Shown one piece after another: positions 1-10,737 of a stretch of 64,000 bases of DNA; within the stretch, counting starts at the first letter, position 1; each line of letters begins with the position of its first letter. Source of the DNA: Skeletonema tropicum. Lineage: Eukaryota > Bacillariophyta > Thalassiosirophyceae > Thalassiosirales > Thalassiosiraceae. The position numbers were made by a program, and so were the translations under genes. Location of the stretch: the NCBI GenBank assembly GCA_037178625.1, contig CM074143.1, positions 558,001 through 622,000 on the forward strand, in the 5' to 3' direction. The notes beneath the pieces are model-generated. The model saw only the letters and a list, made by a program, of their open reading frames with translations. It was not told the origin of the DNA and did no database searches.

Positions 1-2
1 GG

Positions 3-1769
3 GTAGCTCCTACCACAATATCGAATAGGGATAACAACGTGTGGAGTGTAAAGTATACCACCCACTTCAATCCGATACTACACAGCCGTGAAAGAATTGT
101 GGATGCATTATCCTTTCATTGTGCTTGTACGAAATATTCTTGTGGTGATGGAGCAAAGCTACGTGACAAACGAAAGATTTGTTTGGAGGAGGGGAAGATG
201 TGGGAAGAACAGTCCAGCAGTGGTTTGTTTCATGATACTTTGGCGAGTACAGGTGGGGTTGATGGATGGTGTACTGGATATGCATGGAAGATGAAGCATT
301 GTCTGGAAGGGTTGGATGTTGTATCGTTGTTATCGATGTCACAACAGTTACCCGCATCTAATGTCGAGGAGAACACCATCCGCTCTCTTGAAATGATGGC
401 ACATTCATCAAGATTTACATGTGACCTGCTTGGATGCATTTACGCTAGACGGGGGAACATGGCGCAAGCTCTTGATATGTTCCAATCCTCCTTGGAATGT
501 ACTTCATCCGATGATTCCGATGAAGAGTCTGCACAGAGGCGTACCATTGTGAATATGTCATTGTGCTTCCTTGCGTTGGGTGAGGCGAATACTCCGTTGG
601 AACTGCTGCTTCATCTTTGGACAACGTCATCGTCTGGATCATCCAACTTGGTGATTGGGCCGAGGCTACGGTCGGTGGAGATGTTGCTTACTTCTCATAG
701 TGCCAAAGTTGTTGCAAATAGTACTGCGGCGAAGAAGTCTGGTGATCATCGGAGCAAAGAGCAGCTGCTATGGATGTTATTTTACGCATCATCACTATCG
801 CAAGACTGGGCCACTTGCCTCAATTGCACAGAAGAAATTATGAAAGGCTCTCTCTCCTCAAACCGAGAAGACAATTGCATTGTTATTTCACGTGTCTTTG
901 CCTTGTTGCAATGCCGCCGTCCATCCACTGCACAAGAACTGATTCGTAATCTCATTCCAAAATTGAAGACGATGAGAAGTAGCACTAACGGTAATTCTGT
1001 AAGCCGTCTATCTGCAGAGCTCATGCTGGTTGTGGCTCAGTTGTATAATGTTGATGCGTACCTTTTGCAAGAAAGGAGTTTGGATCACACGGGTGGGAAA
1101 GATACTCTATTGAACTTCATCCAGTGTACCAGCAAGTCTCTCTCCACAATCGAGCTGCAAGTTGAAGCTAGCTCGTCGCTTTGGATTGAGCTTCAAATTT
1201 TAGTGACGAATAATCAAGGCGTCGCACTAATTGTGGAAGGAGATTCTGTCGGGGCACTTGGATGCTTCCGCAAAGCCACTCAGTTGCTCCAGTCGAGATT
1301 AGCGAATGATCGCAAAGGCTTGCAGCACTTGCCCTGGTTGCTAATACCAACCTACTTTAATCTATCACTCATTTTGCTGCGGGATGGTCTTGTAGAGGAG
1401 AGCGCACGGTCGTGGCTTTTTGCCCGCAAACACCTTCCCTATTGGGAGAAGGCTATACGAGGGGACAGTGAGACCCTAAAGAAGCTTCGTGATTTTCACA
1501 CGGTGGCCATCAATCGTCATGTAATCCTAATGGCGAAGCGTAGCATACAACGTGAAGCTGCGGTATGGGATCAAGAAAATATCATGGAGTGGGTCCCCCC
1601 TTCGTTTGAATCAGCTGGTGCTAATGATGAACAATTATCTCTTGTTGGTGGAGTAGATGCATCGCAAGTGATTGCATTGGATGTCATCCTGTTACGATTC
1701 GCAATCTCTTTTGCAGAGAGAAAGGCGGCTGCTTCATTCCGCAGAAGCGTTGGTAGCATTGGATACTGA
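3..1769 (+). CDS. TPR-like helical repeat protein, 5' end beyond window
   Basis: The reading frame is open to the left edge of the window with no in-frame stop, so the gene probably begins upstream. The first in-frame ATG is at 198 and could be the start of a shorter protein of about 523 aa. The sequence is rich in alternating helices with TPR-like spacing, for example around CDLLGCIYARRGNMAQALDM and NQGVALIVEGDSVGALGCF, where small residues sit at TPR positions 8 and 20. There is no signal peptide, membrane segment or catalytic motif. TPR-type proteins are scaffolds for protein complexes, but which complex is not visible. It is convergent with the SMP-domain gene, with 147 bp between the two stops. 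The coding call is reliable because the frame is long; the function is unknown. Confidence 0.7.
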   Translation, partial: VAPTTISNRDNNVWSVKYTTHFNPILHSRERIVDALSFHCACTKYSCGDGAKLRDKRKICLEEGKMWEEQSSSGLFHDTLASTGGVDGWCTGYAWKMKHCLEGLDVVSLLSMSQQLPASNVEENTIRSLEMMAHSSRFTCDLLGCIYARRGNMAQALDMFQSSLECTSSDDSDEESAQRRTIVNMSLCFLALGEANTPLELLLHLWTTSSSGSSNLVIGPRLRSVEMLLTSHSAKVVANSTAAKKSGDHRSKEQLLWMLFYASSLSQDWATCLNCTEEIMKGSLSSNREDNCIVISRVFALLQCRRPSTAQELIRNLIPKLKTMRSSTNGNSVSRLSAELMLVVAQLYNVDAYLLQERSLDHTGGKDTLLNFIQCTSKSLSTIELQVEASSSLWIELQILVTNNQGVALIVEGDSVGALGCFRKATQLLQSRLANDRKGLQHLPWLLIPTYFNLSLILLRDGLVEESARSWLFARKHLPYWEKAIRGDSETLKKLRDFHTVAINRHVILMAKRSIQREAAVWDQENIMEWVPPSFESAGANDEQLSLVGGVDASQVIALDVILLRFAISFAERKAAASFRRSVGSIGY

Positions 1770-1916
1770 GGAGTGATGGTGGTGTTGCATTCTTTGTTGT
1801 CAACTACCTGATGCAAAATTTCGATCAATTCTTCATTCACCTAAATAAAACGTTACATAAACATAATAAATTTTGGTCAGCACTTCTCTTTCATTTATTC
1901 TTCTTCGAATGTGCGC

Positions 1917-3839
1917 TCAACCAGCTTCCCGAGTGGCATACGACAGTAACGAACTCGGTATCAAGATGTTATTCAACACACGCCTAGCAAATCCCTTTCG
2001 CTCCTCTGCACCCTCCATGATCATCACGGGCATGGCTCGTCCCGTATTGGTAGCCTCCTCCTTTAATGAATCCACCATCAATTGTATCATTTCGGTCGTC
2101 TGAGAATTACGCTGTTCGCTACGTTTCCAAAATCGTAAACGTTGGCCTAGTCCGCCACCCTTCCTATCACCACCACCACTCTCATCCTCGTAATCATCGT
2201 TACCCTTAGTCCCATTCACCTGTCGAATGTCCACATCAATATCCGACCGATCTGGATTCGAATCCAATGAATTTCTAAAATCATCCGGAATCGAACTCAT
2301 CAACTCTCTTTCCCGTCTCAACAACGGATCATCTCTCATAAGCGACAACATCTGCATCGGATTCAACAACGGCTTGGGCTTAAACGGAGCAGGAGCCGAC
2401 ACAACCGCCCTCCTCGGCCACAACATTTCCTGTGCCACGGCATTATCTAAATTCTTGGCCACTTCATTCCGTAACCATGGAATTTGCGTAATCAATCCCC
2501 CCGCCACCTTTAAATCAAATCCAATTTGAGGTGGACGGGGGAAGGATATCAATAATGCCTCCCATCCTGGCTCTTGGGGCATTAACCCCACCAAAATCAA
2601 TCGTATTGGGCCCTCAAATCGCAAATTTTGAATGGTTACTGGAATCTTGGTCCCAAAGGATGTCACTCTCATTTCCAAATCGGCACGTACATTCGACCTC
2701 CATCGAAGATCTAAATCGAAGGCCATATCCCGGTTGCCCAAGTCAAACAATTTCGCTTCCAATATCCTGGGGGCAATATCCCCCATACTAAACTTCTTCA
2801 ACACCAACGACCGTATCTGATTATTCTCATTGACCAAATTCACCAATGAATCCTGCAATGCCTGCTGAAATGGACTTGTCAAAAATGTCGGAAAGATGCG
2901 TTCGAAAATATATTGAATGGGGATTAATCCCGGAAGGCCCACGGCAGCGGAATACATTTGTGTTTCTTTTTTGATGGCGTCGACACTTTCGGTGAAGACT
3001 CGTTTGACTTCGATGAGTCCCTCTTTGATGGTTTGGAGTGCTGCGGGGAAGCGGTTTTTGAATCCGCTGATTTTTTCTTTGCCGCGGAGTACATCCTATA
3101 TAATATAGTTTGTCAAGTCAGTAAGATATACAATCAATCAATCAATCACACAATGAATCAATACATCATATCACATCATCAAACTCACCAAGGTGAACAT
3201 CCACTGCATCTTAATAACACTCCAATTCCTCCTCATCAAAATCCTCACAACCTCACGCAATCTCCGTGTATTCTCCTTCCCAAACGAATACGTCGCGGCC
3301 ACCATTGCCGCGACAGTTCCAAACAATAACCCCCCGGCGATAAAACTAATTGCCAAACTTAGAAATGGTGCCTTGTAGATTGTTTGGACGACCGTGTCGG
3401 TTGTGACTGTGGCGGCTGTGTCGGCGGCATAGGCGGCTGCCTCGAGGGCCACGTCGGCAACTGCCGAGGCGGTGGAGATGGCAGCGTCGCCGACTGTGTC
3501 GGCTAGGGCCGAGGCGGTGCGGTCGGGGGTGAAGAGCCATCCGGCTGCGGCTGCTGCTGCTCCGCCGCGGGGTGGGATTGAGTAGAGTTGTGTTGGTTGG
3601 ATTGGACGTTGATAGGTGGTGGTGGAATGTCGTAGTGGCGGTGATGGTGGTGTGAGGAGGGCATGAATGTGTAGCACTGGTGATAGGATGGGTGTAGCTG
3701 ATAGTAATGTGGTGATTATTAGAGCGATATGTTTCTTTGTGGTGAATATTGTTGTTGACGGTGCTTTGTTGGATTCCAGAGGTCTCTTTCGAACTCTTTT
3801 TCGATTATTATTGTGTGCATTAGATGTGTACTGTGTCAT
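1917..3839 (-). CDS. SMP-domain (lipid-transfer, E-Syt/tricalbin-like) membrane protein, two exons
   Basis: Exons are 3839-3189 and 3095-1917. The 93-bp intron begins GTGAGT and ends ATATAG, phase 0, giving 609 aa. Residues 37-60 are hydrophobic and leader-like. Residues 157-187 form a membrane segment rich in Ala and Gly. A basic stretch follows, then an SMP domain at about 270-450 with the expected strands (LFDLGNRDMAFDLDLRW; GWEALLISFPRPPQIGFDL; ITQIPWLRNEVAKNL). The C-terminal 150 residues are acidic and low complexity. SMP domains form lipid-carrying tubes at membrane contact sites. In the known extended synaptotagmins a hairpin anchor precedes SMP and C2 domains follow. Here I see no C2 domain, so the protein is a minimal anchor-SMP form. 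The hydrophobic leader could target plastid, ER or vacuole; the sequence does not decide. Confidence 0.8.
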
Positions 3840-4111
3840 TGTTTCGTCGTCGTCTATCTCTTTGCCAATGAATTACAGAGAGAGCACGATGATCATCTTG
3901 ATGTTGATGACATATCGTCCGTCTCATTCAAGTAAGAGGAAGAAGTGTTAATTTTTTGACGACAACAAACAGATGTGTGCAGCTGTTGTTGTTGAAGTGC
4001 TGGCTCAAAACAAACGAACGCCAAAAAAATGACATGGTTTGTTGCAAGCATTTCTCTTGTTCTTCAGTGTATGTGTTTCGTTCAATTTTGAATTTCCTTC
4101 TCTTTTTACAT

Positions 4112-4124
4112 AACTTTATATACT
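4112..4124 (+). promoter_or_regulatory. TATA box of U6 snRNA gene
   Basis: The T/A stretch tttatatact lies about 25-30 bp before the U6 5' end. That is the distance used by RNA polymerase III type 3 promoters. No plant-type USE could be assigned with confidence. Confidence 0.5.
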
Positions 4125-4143
4125 ATTTTTTCTCCCACAATTG

Positions 4144-4254
4144 ATGCCCTATCTTCGGATAGTGGCATTAAACAAACGCTTAAATATACAGAGAAGATTA
4201 GCATGGTCCCTGTGCAAGGATGACACGCATAATCGAAGAGAAGCAAAACCTTTT
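4144..4254 (+). ncRNA. U6 spliceosomal snRNA
   Basis: The sequence contains the invariant U6 core: ATACAGAGAAGATTAGCATG (the ACAGAGA box that pairs with the 5' splice site), then CCCTG.GCAAGGATGACACGC (the AGC/catalytic-triad region and internal stem-loop). The 5' end folds as a stem-loop (ATGCCCTATC/GATAGTGGCAT) as in other U6 RNAs. A long T run at 4251-4260 acts as the RNA polymerase III terminator. The 5' boundary is set by the stem-loop and may be off by a few bases. U6 is the catalytic RNA of the spliceosome. Confidence 0.93.
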
Positions 4255-4260
4255 TTTTTT

Positions 4261-7200
4261 CATCTGCCCCCCCTTGCATCATTGTCTTGGCTTACACTGT
4301 TGCAATACTATTTTATTGCATCTGCTAGAGATACATACAGTAGTGAAGGATGGTGCACATTGCATAGCACATGTTTATTCCTTTTTTTTTTTTTTTTTTT
4401 TCCTTTTTGTTGAGGTTGGAGCCCGGGGCTGGTAAACTTTTTTTAGTAAGCGACGATAGATGAGAACTGAATGAAAATAAGCGCTTAAAAAATGAAGATC
4501 TGTAAATTTTTCAAAGAATTTTCTTCTTTACAATACTAGTGGTCCGAAGTCCGTGCCTCATTCACCTCCTTGCTGCAAATCTTGTTGCATGTCAAGCTGA
4601 GATAAAATTCAATCTTACTTGTTCTTTAATCTCTAGTTACCGTTGGGGAAGTTGACCCACTTTTCTCCTCCAATTGTCTCCAGCTCTCTGTGTCAAATGA
4701 CCTGGGCATTTGCGTGCGGCGTCACTCATGAGTTGCAGGCCAGCCCTCGTATAGGGGTGAGCCCGAGGTAGGTGTCCTCGGGGCACGGGAAAGACACGTA
4801 ATCGCGATCTCACCGTGAACCTGCCATGCTTCAGCCTACCGCTACTAGCACCAGTAGAGATCTCGAATCAATATTTGTGAAGAAGAAAGCTTCGCATCAT
4901 AACCCCCCTCGGCAACTAAGACTCCTCAAACGCTCCAGCGTGGTTCCAGTGGCAGACCATGCTTGAGTAATTTGCTCCCATGAGCTTTTCCTGCTTGTAT
5001 GATGAAGGAAACAGCCTCAAAATCTGCCTGAGGTAGAACAACCTGTGCCTGCGGCCAACCTTACCCTTAACCTTTCGTGAGGGGGGAGGTTGCAATTCCA
5101 TAATGCAGCGCGATACAATCGTACACAGGATGCACACCCATAAGAAGAGCAAGGCTGTGGTATTTCCGTAGCCCGATCCTCATCTGCAAGAAAATAGAGA
5201 GAAATGATACGATGCATGGTTAGTGTTCGCTTGCACTGAAGTTGATCACTCCACTTGTACCTCAGATACCCAAGGGTGCGTCTCATCCTTCCGATTCGTG
5301 GAGCCATATTTAACCTGGTTTCAGCTCCTTCCTTTTTCCTCCTTCTGTCGAAAAGCTAGACGGTTGCTGTGGGTGTTTTTTGTGTGCCTGCACCGTAGTT
5401 CCTCCCCTCATAGACACCCTTCAGCTGTAATCCTCCATATCCATCTTGCTAGGAAAGGACGGTTCTTTTGCCTCGCCGACTCCAAAAACTCCCTGAATAC
5501 TCCGTTGTAGACCGTCATCCAATCTGCTACAAGGTAATTTTGACCCCCACTGGACTTGAATTCCCTCTTTCAAAGATACTGATTCCAATCTTCATCTAAC
5601 ACTCAACGACACGTTCAATCCTTGAGCACGCGGGTTACACCCAACCAGGCCCCAATGCACCCTCGTTTTTATCTGTAACTGTAGCCTATTGGCTGCAAAT
5701 ACACGATCCAGCCCTGATCATACATTCTGCCATCATCATGCCCTTCCTCCTGGTCACTGTTGCGTAACCAGCGGTACCCTTGAAGGCACATCCAACTCTG
5801 ACTCAACTCTACCAGGCGACTCATCAAGTCGTCATCGTTTCACGGCAGAACACAAGATCCAATCCTGATTTGTTCATGCCTTCATCTTCCTTCCTCCCGA
5901 AGTAGCGCCGAACCCCGCCGCCCCGCCCAAGGACGTTCATCTGGGCAGCAATGTTTCTGACTGTCACGACACGACGAACCGTGCATCCCCTTCGGTGACC
6001 GTGAGGAGGAAAATGTGGGTAGTGTAGACTGGATCATTCCTCATTAAAAACTGGAAGCAAGGCTTTCTCCCTTCGTCATCATCACATAACCCCCCCGGAA
6101 AACCATTGTATCAGAGTGGCTACGTCGTTTGGCAGACGCATGGTGCAAGGTCACGAAAGCTACATGTGGCGTTCCACTCACTTCCTTGATACTAGCTGTG
6201 CCAAGTGGCAACCACGTTTTTATCTGCTTTTGTCTGTTTGGCTCCTCTAGGTAGCGGGTGAACACTACCGACTGCTGGGACATGCCTATCTCCTATCTTC
6301 CCATCTATACCATGCCCGCGCAGCAGTCATGACACACAACCCCAAGCTTTGCGTCAGCCTTCGCTTCCTCATCGCGTCGCAGCATGCACAACATATCGCT
6401 ATTCCAAGCCGCATGGGATCAGTAGAGATGTAGTGGAGTGCTTGACTGAGTACCTGCCCTACACCCCTGACACCAAGAGACCATAGAAGCTTCGGCATTC
6501 GATCGGTCATCCACGGCTTCTCCATTGTGCAAGCGCTTCCGTCCAGGTCTGACGTCTCCATAAGAGTAATCGTCAGCCTCCATTGTTGCCTACGATGGCA
6601 ACTCAAACCAGCTCTGGTGTTAATATCTTCCGAATGACAGTAGCTTATGAACATCCCAGAATAAAATGTTTATTCAAATACTGAAGAGGATCTTATTGCG
6701 TCACCCAAACACCGCAGGTGACTCCCCCCCCCCCCGGTATCCCAACTAACACCTAACCTCGACTATCATACCCTCACACATTACTCCTGTTGATCTAGAG
6801 TGCTATCTCCGTGCTAGATAAACCATGCAGTTCCAAACCGCATGATGTCATCTGAGATTCATCGCAATAATCAGTTCCATACACAAGAAGAAGGCCCGCT
6901 ACTAGCTGTAGGGGGCAGAGGGGCCCCGGAGAAAATGGGCCTCTCATCATCTTGTATACGGAAGCACATGGTAGACTTGTACACGGAAGCAGCAAGTAAC
7001 TGGGAGTAAGCATATGGTCGTCAGCAGCATCTTCCCCCGAAGATAGGTAAGCAGGCGTAGGCAACCCTCTCACTATGTGACCGGGTTGTTGCTTCCGTGG
7101 AGGAGAGATTGGTAGGGCAACTGCTGAAAAACTCGTTGGCAGATGCATAAGACGTGTTGGAAGGGTGGCATGCTTAGCAACACATGTGGCACCGATGGTC

Positions 7201-8379
7201 CCAGTAGGAAGGAAAGGGCCTCGGTTTCACATCGATACACAAAATCCATCAACCGTCCCCCAATCAGCGAAAAATATGTCAGCACATCTTCCACAAAGGA
7301 TAGACCGTGCCCAGCCGCTCCTAATATACAGATTGGCTTGAGAACTATCAGACAATGACTAACACTTCAGCTCGAAGGGGAACTTCCGCAGACGATGCCC
7401 CCTAGCGGCATCTGGTCTCCCCAAAAATTATGAAATATGTATTTGACTGATTGATGAACACGACCGTCTTGTATCACACATCGATCGATACAACATCCAT
7501 CATCCGTCCCCCATCAGCAAAAGTTGATGGTGGTACACCCCCAGCGTAGCAAATTGCTAGAAGGCGTTCACGTCCTTCACCAACCTACCCCCCCGGAAAA
7601 TAATAATATCCGTAGAGTAGACGTCCCCTGCCCATGCCGATCGAAAACGAGCAGAGAAGAGCTGCTGGAGGGGTCCTACGCTCAGGAACCCCCCCGGACC
7701 AACACGCACCTTGTGCGACAACCTAATATACACTCCAACCCACCATCCGCATCATCGTAGAGAGTTGTGAGGGTGGGAAGGGGAAAAAGACATACAAAAC
7801 CCGTGAACGTTGACTCTCAAATAAGTTCACCAAACTTTAAAATTTAATAAGCTGCTTGGAAAATGCGTTGTGGAGTCTTGATCGGGTCCTCCTTACTAAC
7901 CAAATTCCAAGCGTCTCTCTCCCATTCAAATGTTCATTATTGTCATCGCACCTGCGTGTTGATAAAGCAAAGAGTGACCTCGCAACCAGCTTCCTTTCAC
8001 TTTGGTTTGGTACGCCTTTCTCACTCCGTCATTTGAATACAAATCTTTCTGCATCTGACGTCGTTCTTCTTTGAAAGCCGCTCGCTTCTCAGATGTTGTC
8101 TGCTCGTCCGTTCAATCCTTACTACTGGCGGACCCTCTTTACTGATGTGACGATCGATGCGTATTTACCGTGTAAGTAGCACAGAACTTATCTGAACATT
8201 AAATCTCAAAGCTTGAACGGAAAATGTTGGACTAAAAATACCACCAGCATGCCAATCAACCTCCACTATCCACTGATGAGCATTATCAGAGTGGAATTGG
8301 GCGGCAGTGTACACTACAGTTGATGCACCTACATTCATGCAATACAAGTCTCTATGTTTGGTTAGAACAGAGGTAAAAG
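4261..8379. other. Gene-poor, pyrimidine-rich region with degenerate repeats
   Basis: No convincing gene. All open frames are short, none begins with an ATG in good context, and none shows a known motif. The upper strand is strongly C/T rich. A C-run motif of the form CCCCCCCGGA recurs near 6090, 6725, 7586 and 7686. A degenerate repeat pairs 7223-7340 with about 7480-7740 (shared ACATCGAT, ATCCATCA, CCGTCCCCC, CAGC.AAAA and CCTAATATACA). Another pairs about 5700-5750 with 5850-5897. The stretch may be a decayed mobile element. The last 500 bp should include the promoter of the metallophosphatase gene. Confidence 0.5.
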
Positions 8380-10686
8380 ATGAGCAGCTCAGATGAAACA
8401 CAAAAGGATGAGATAGTACATGTCGGAATCCACCGCATTTCCTCACGAGTTGGCGCAGATGGCTCCGCAGAGATATCATTTGCAGCAGCTGCACCGATGA
8501 CACGAACAAAGTCTACACCAATTGGAGGATCGATGTTAGGAATGGGTTATTCCATGAGGCGAGTTCTATCTCGTGACGATTCAGCTGTGTCAGTATCATC
8601 CAAACAAGAGGTGGAGGAATTGATGCCTTCCAATGATATCAGTTCGCCATTGCCGCTTGTCAAGACAAAGTCGGCTCTACCCTCTACGGGCATTTCGCAT
8701 TCTGTTAGAAGAGTATTCTCTAAAAAAGATGGTGAATGGCAATCATCTACAGAGGCGGAAGGTCTCGTGCCTCATAATGTAAAACCAGAACCAGTCTCCA
8801 GAATAAGTTCTCGGATAGATGCAAGTGATGAATGTGCAGAGGCCATTCTACTCCCGGACCAGATTGATTTTAGCTCATTGCAAAGTAGTGGATATAGGCT
8901 GCGGCAAGTCAAATCAACACCACTTGGTGGTAGTGGATATCCTCTCAGAAGGACAAAGACTTCTGGTCATGATGATTCATCGCTGCATAAGCCGTCATCA
9001 TTGGTGAGAAATCGCTTCTCTTCGATCGGGAAGAAGAGCAGCAAAGGGATTGGTACAAAGGATGATGGCAGCACAATTGCAGAAAGTGATTCATCGTCTA
9101 CTAGTTTATCATACGATGGGAGAGTTGAAAGGAGGAAGAAGCGCTTCTCGACTCCGAAGATTATTGCAGTCATTGCGTTGTTCATGTTGGGTGTTGCTGC
9201 TGGAGGAGTTTATATGTTAAAACCCGATTTGTTCGGAGCTGGTGGTGGTGGTAGTGACCTACCAGAAAAGATTGTATTAGCACATAATATGGAGGCGGTT
9301 GATGTTGTTTCGTCCAGTGCACCTTCATCACAACCTTCATCACAACCTTCCATTCCCTTGATTGCGATTGATTTTATTCCGTCCAGTCTACCTTCATCAA
9401 AACCGTCGGATCCCTTGGAAGCGATTACTATTTCATCCAATGTACCTTCGAATCAACCAACAAATTCCTTGACTACAACATTGGCAGCAATCCAATCTAA
9501 TGCTACTTCTCAGCTTACGCAAGGAACGACAACAGCAAACCCTGTTGTAAACGATACAATAGATGCTCTATCACCCACCACGCAAACTCCAAGCCAGCAA
9601 GTCACTTTCTTTCCTACACAAAATGCGACGATAGCTAATGCTGCAACTGCTACACAGAATGTGACGACAGCGAATCCAGTCAATGATACACATACTACAA
9701 CTGCACCTCCGACTGAAAACATCACAGTTCCTCTGACACCACAAAACCTAACATCGTCTCTAGCCGATTCAACCGTTCTATCACCAAACGCTACAGTCAC
9801 AGAGATATTGGAAAAAGAAGTACCACCCGAAGATACGATAACTACATTTTATGTAATGGCTGATGCTCCATATTCGGACGAGGAACGATACCATCTCATG
9901 CCCAAACATATTGATCGGCTAGGAAGTGATGGAGAGTTCCTCGTCCATTTGGGTGATTTACAATATGCCGCTGTAGATCGATGTAGGGAAGGGGCCTATT
10001 ATGAAGCAAAAGAAATATTGAAGAGGAGTCGCATGCCCACATTTGTATTACCGGGTGATAATGACATCAACGATTGTAAGAGTATCAGTCAGGGTGAAAA
10101 AATGTGGATGAAATACTTTCATTTGTTTGATCGTCGATGGGTTCACTACTTTGATGTGACTCGATGGGGCAACTTGGGTGAATCTTTTTCGTTTCTCCAG
10201 AAAGGTGTGCTGTATCTCGGATTGAATATGATTGGAGGCGACCCGTACAGTTGGTCCGAAAAGAAGGCGAGGCATCGGAAGCATTTGGAAATGGTCCGGG
10301 CTTTATTTCAAGAGCATGAAGGCGAGTTTGAAGTGATTGTGTTACTGAAACACGCAGATCCTGGACGCAATCACGAAGACTTCTTCGGTGATGGTGACAG
10401 AGATGGGCTGTTTATTGATATGATACGACGTATTGGAAAGCCAACTATCCACTTTCATGGAGACAATCATGCATACTACGAAGAAGAGGCAGAGTATGGT
10501 GTTGACAATTACATGAGAATATCACTGGATGGAGAAAGTGTGGCTCCACCGCTTCGAGTGACTATCGACGTGAGCAAAGCCAACCCTATTACTGTGAGTC
10601 GAAGACAGAGTAATCTGGAGGTGGATTGCTGTAGTGACGGATGGCCAAGGCTGGACGATGACGATGATTATGACTATTACTATTAA
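8380..10686 (+). CDS. Type II membrane-anchored metallophosphatase (paralogue A)
   Basis: Single exon, ATG start, 768 aa. Residues 1-255 are a Ser/Arg-rich cytosolic tail with several RTKS/KSTPIGG-like repeats that could be kinase sites. A membrane anchor is at about 261-283 (IIAVIALFMLGVAAGGVYML). A Ser/Thr/Asn-rich linker with PSSQPSSQPS follows at 305-480 and carries many N-glycosylation sequons. A calcineurin-like phosphoesterase domain occupies about 488-745. Visible metal-ligand motifs are ADAPYSD (motif I, with Pro where His is usual), LGDLQY, LPGDND, KHAD and FHGDNHAY. The C-terminus ends in an Asp/Tyr run. The topology puts the catalytic domain outside the cytosol, at the cell surface or in a lumen, so a role in releasing phosphate from organic esters is plausible but unproven. 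A paralogue lies at 55798-57954. Confidence 0.85.
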   Translation: MSSSDETQKDEIVHVGIHRISSRVGADGSAEISFAAAAPMTRTKSTPIGGSMLGMGYSMRRVLSRDDSAVSVSSKQEVEELMPSNDISSPLPLVKTKSALPSTGISHSVRRVFSKKDGEWQSSTEAEGLVPHNVKPEPVSRISSRIDASDECAEAILLPDQIDFSSLQSSGYRLRQVKSTPLGGSGYPLRRTKTSGHDDSSLHKPSSLVRNRFSSIGKKSSKGIGTKDDGSTIAESDSSSTSLSYDGRVERRKKRFSTPKIIAVIALFMLGVAAGGVYMLKPDLFGAGGGGSDLPEKIVLAHNMEAVDVVSSSAPSSQPSSQPSIPLIAIDFIPSSLPSSKPSDPLEAITISSNVPSNQPTNSLTTTLAAIQSNATSQLTQGTTTANPVVNDTIDALSPTTQTPSQQVTFFPTQNATIANAATATQNVTTANPVNDTHTTTAPPTENITVPLTPQNLTSSLADSTVLSPNATVTEILEKEVPPEDTITTFYVMADAPYSDEERYHLMPKHIDRLGSDGEFLVHLGDLQYAAVDRCREGAYYEAKEILKRSRMPTFVLPGDNDINDCKSISQGEKMWMKYFHLFDRRWVHYFDVTRWGNLGESFSFLQKGVLYLGLNMIGGDPYSWSEKKARHRKHLEMVRALFQEHEGEFEVIVLLKHADPGRNHEDFFGDGDRDGLFIDMIRRIGKPTIHFHGDNHAYYEEEAEYGVDNYMRISLDGESVAPPLRVTIDVSKANPITVSRRQSNLEVDCCSDGWPRLDDDDDYDYYY

Positions 10687-10737
10687 TTGGGACTAACTTA
10701 TAAATCTGATAACTTATATTGTATCTGACATAAAAGT

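Noticed and set aside
4916..7760. Several 70-120-codon frames on both strands
   Set aside because: No ATG context, no motif, composition follows the C-rich background.
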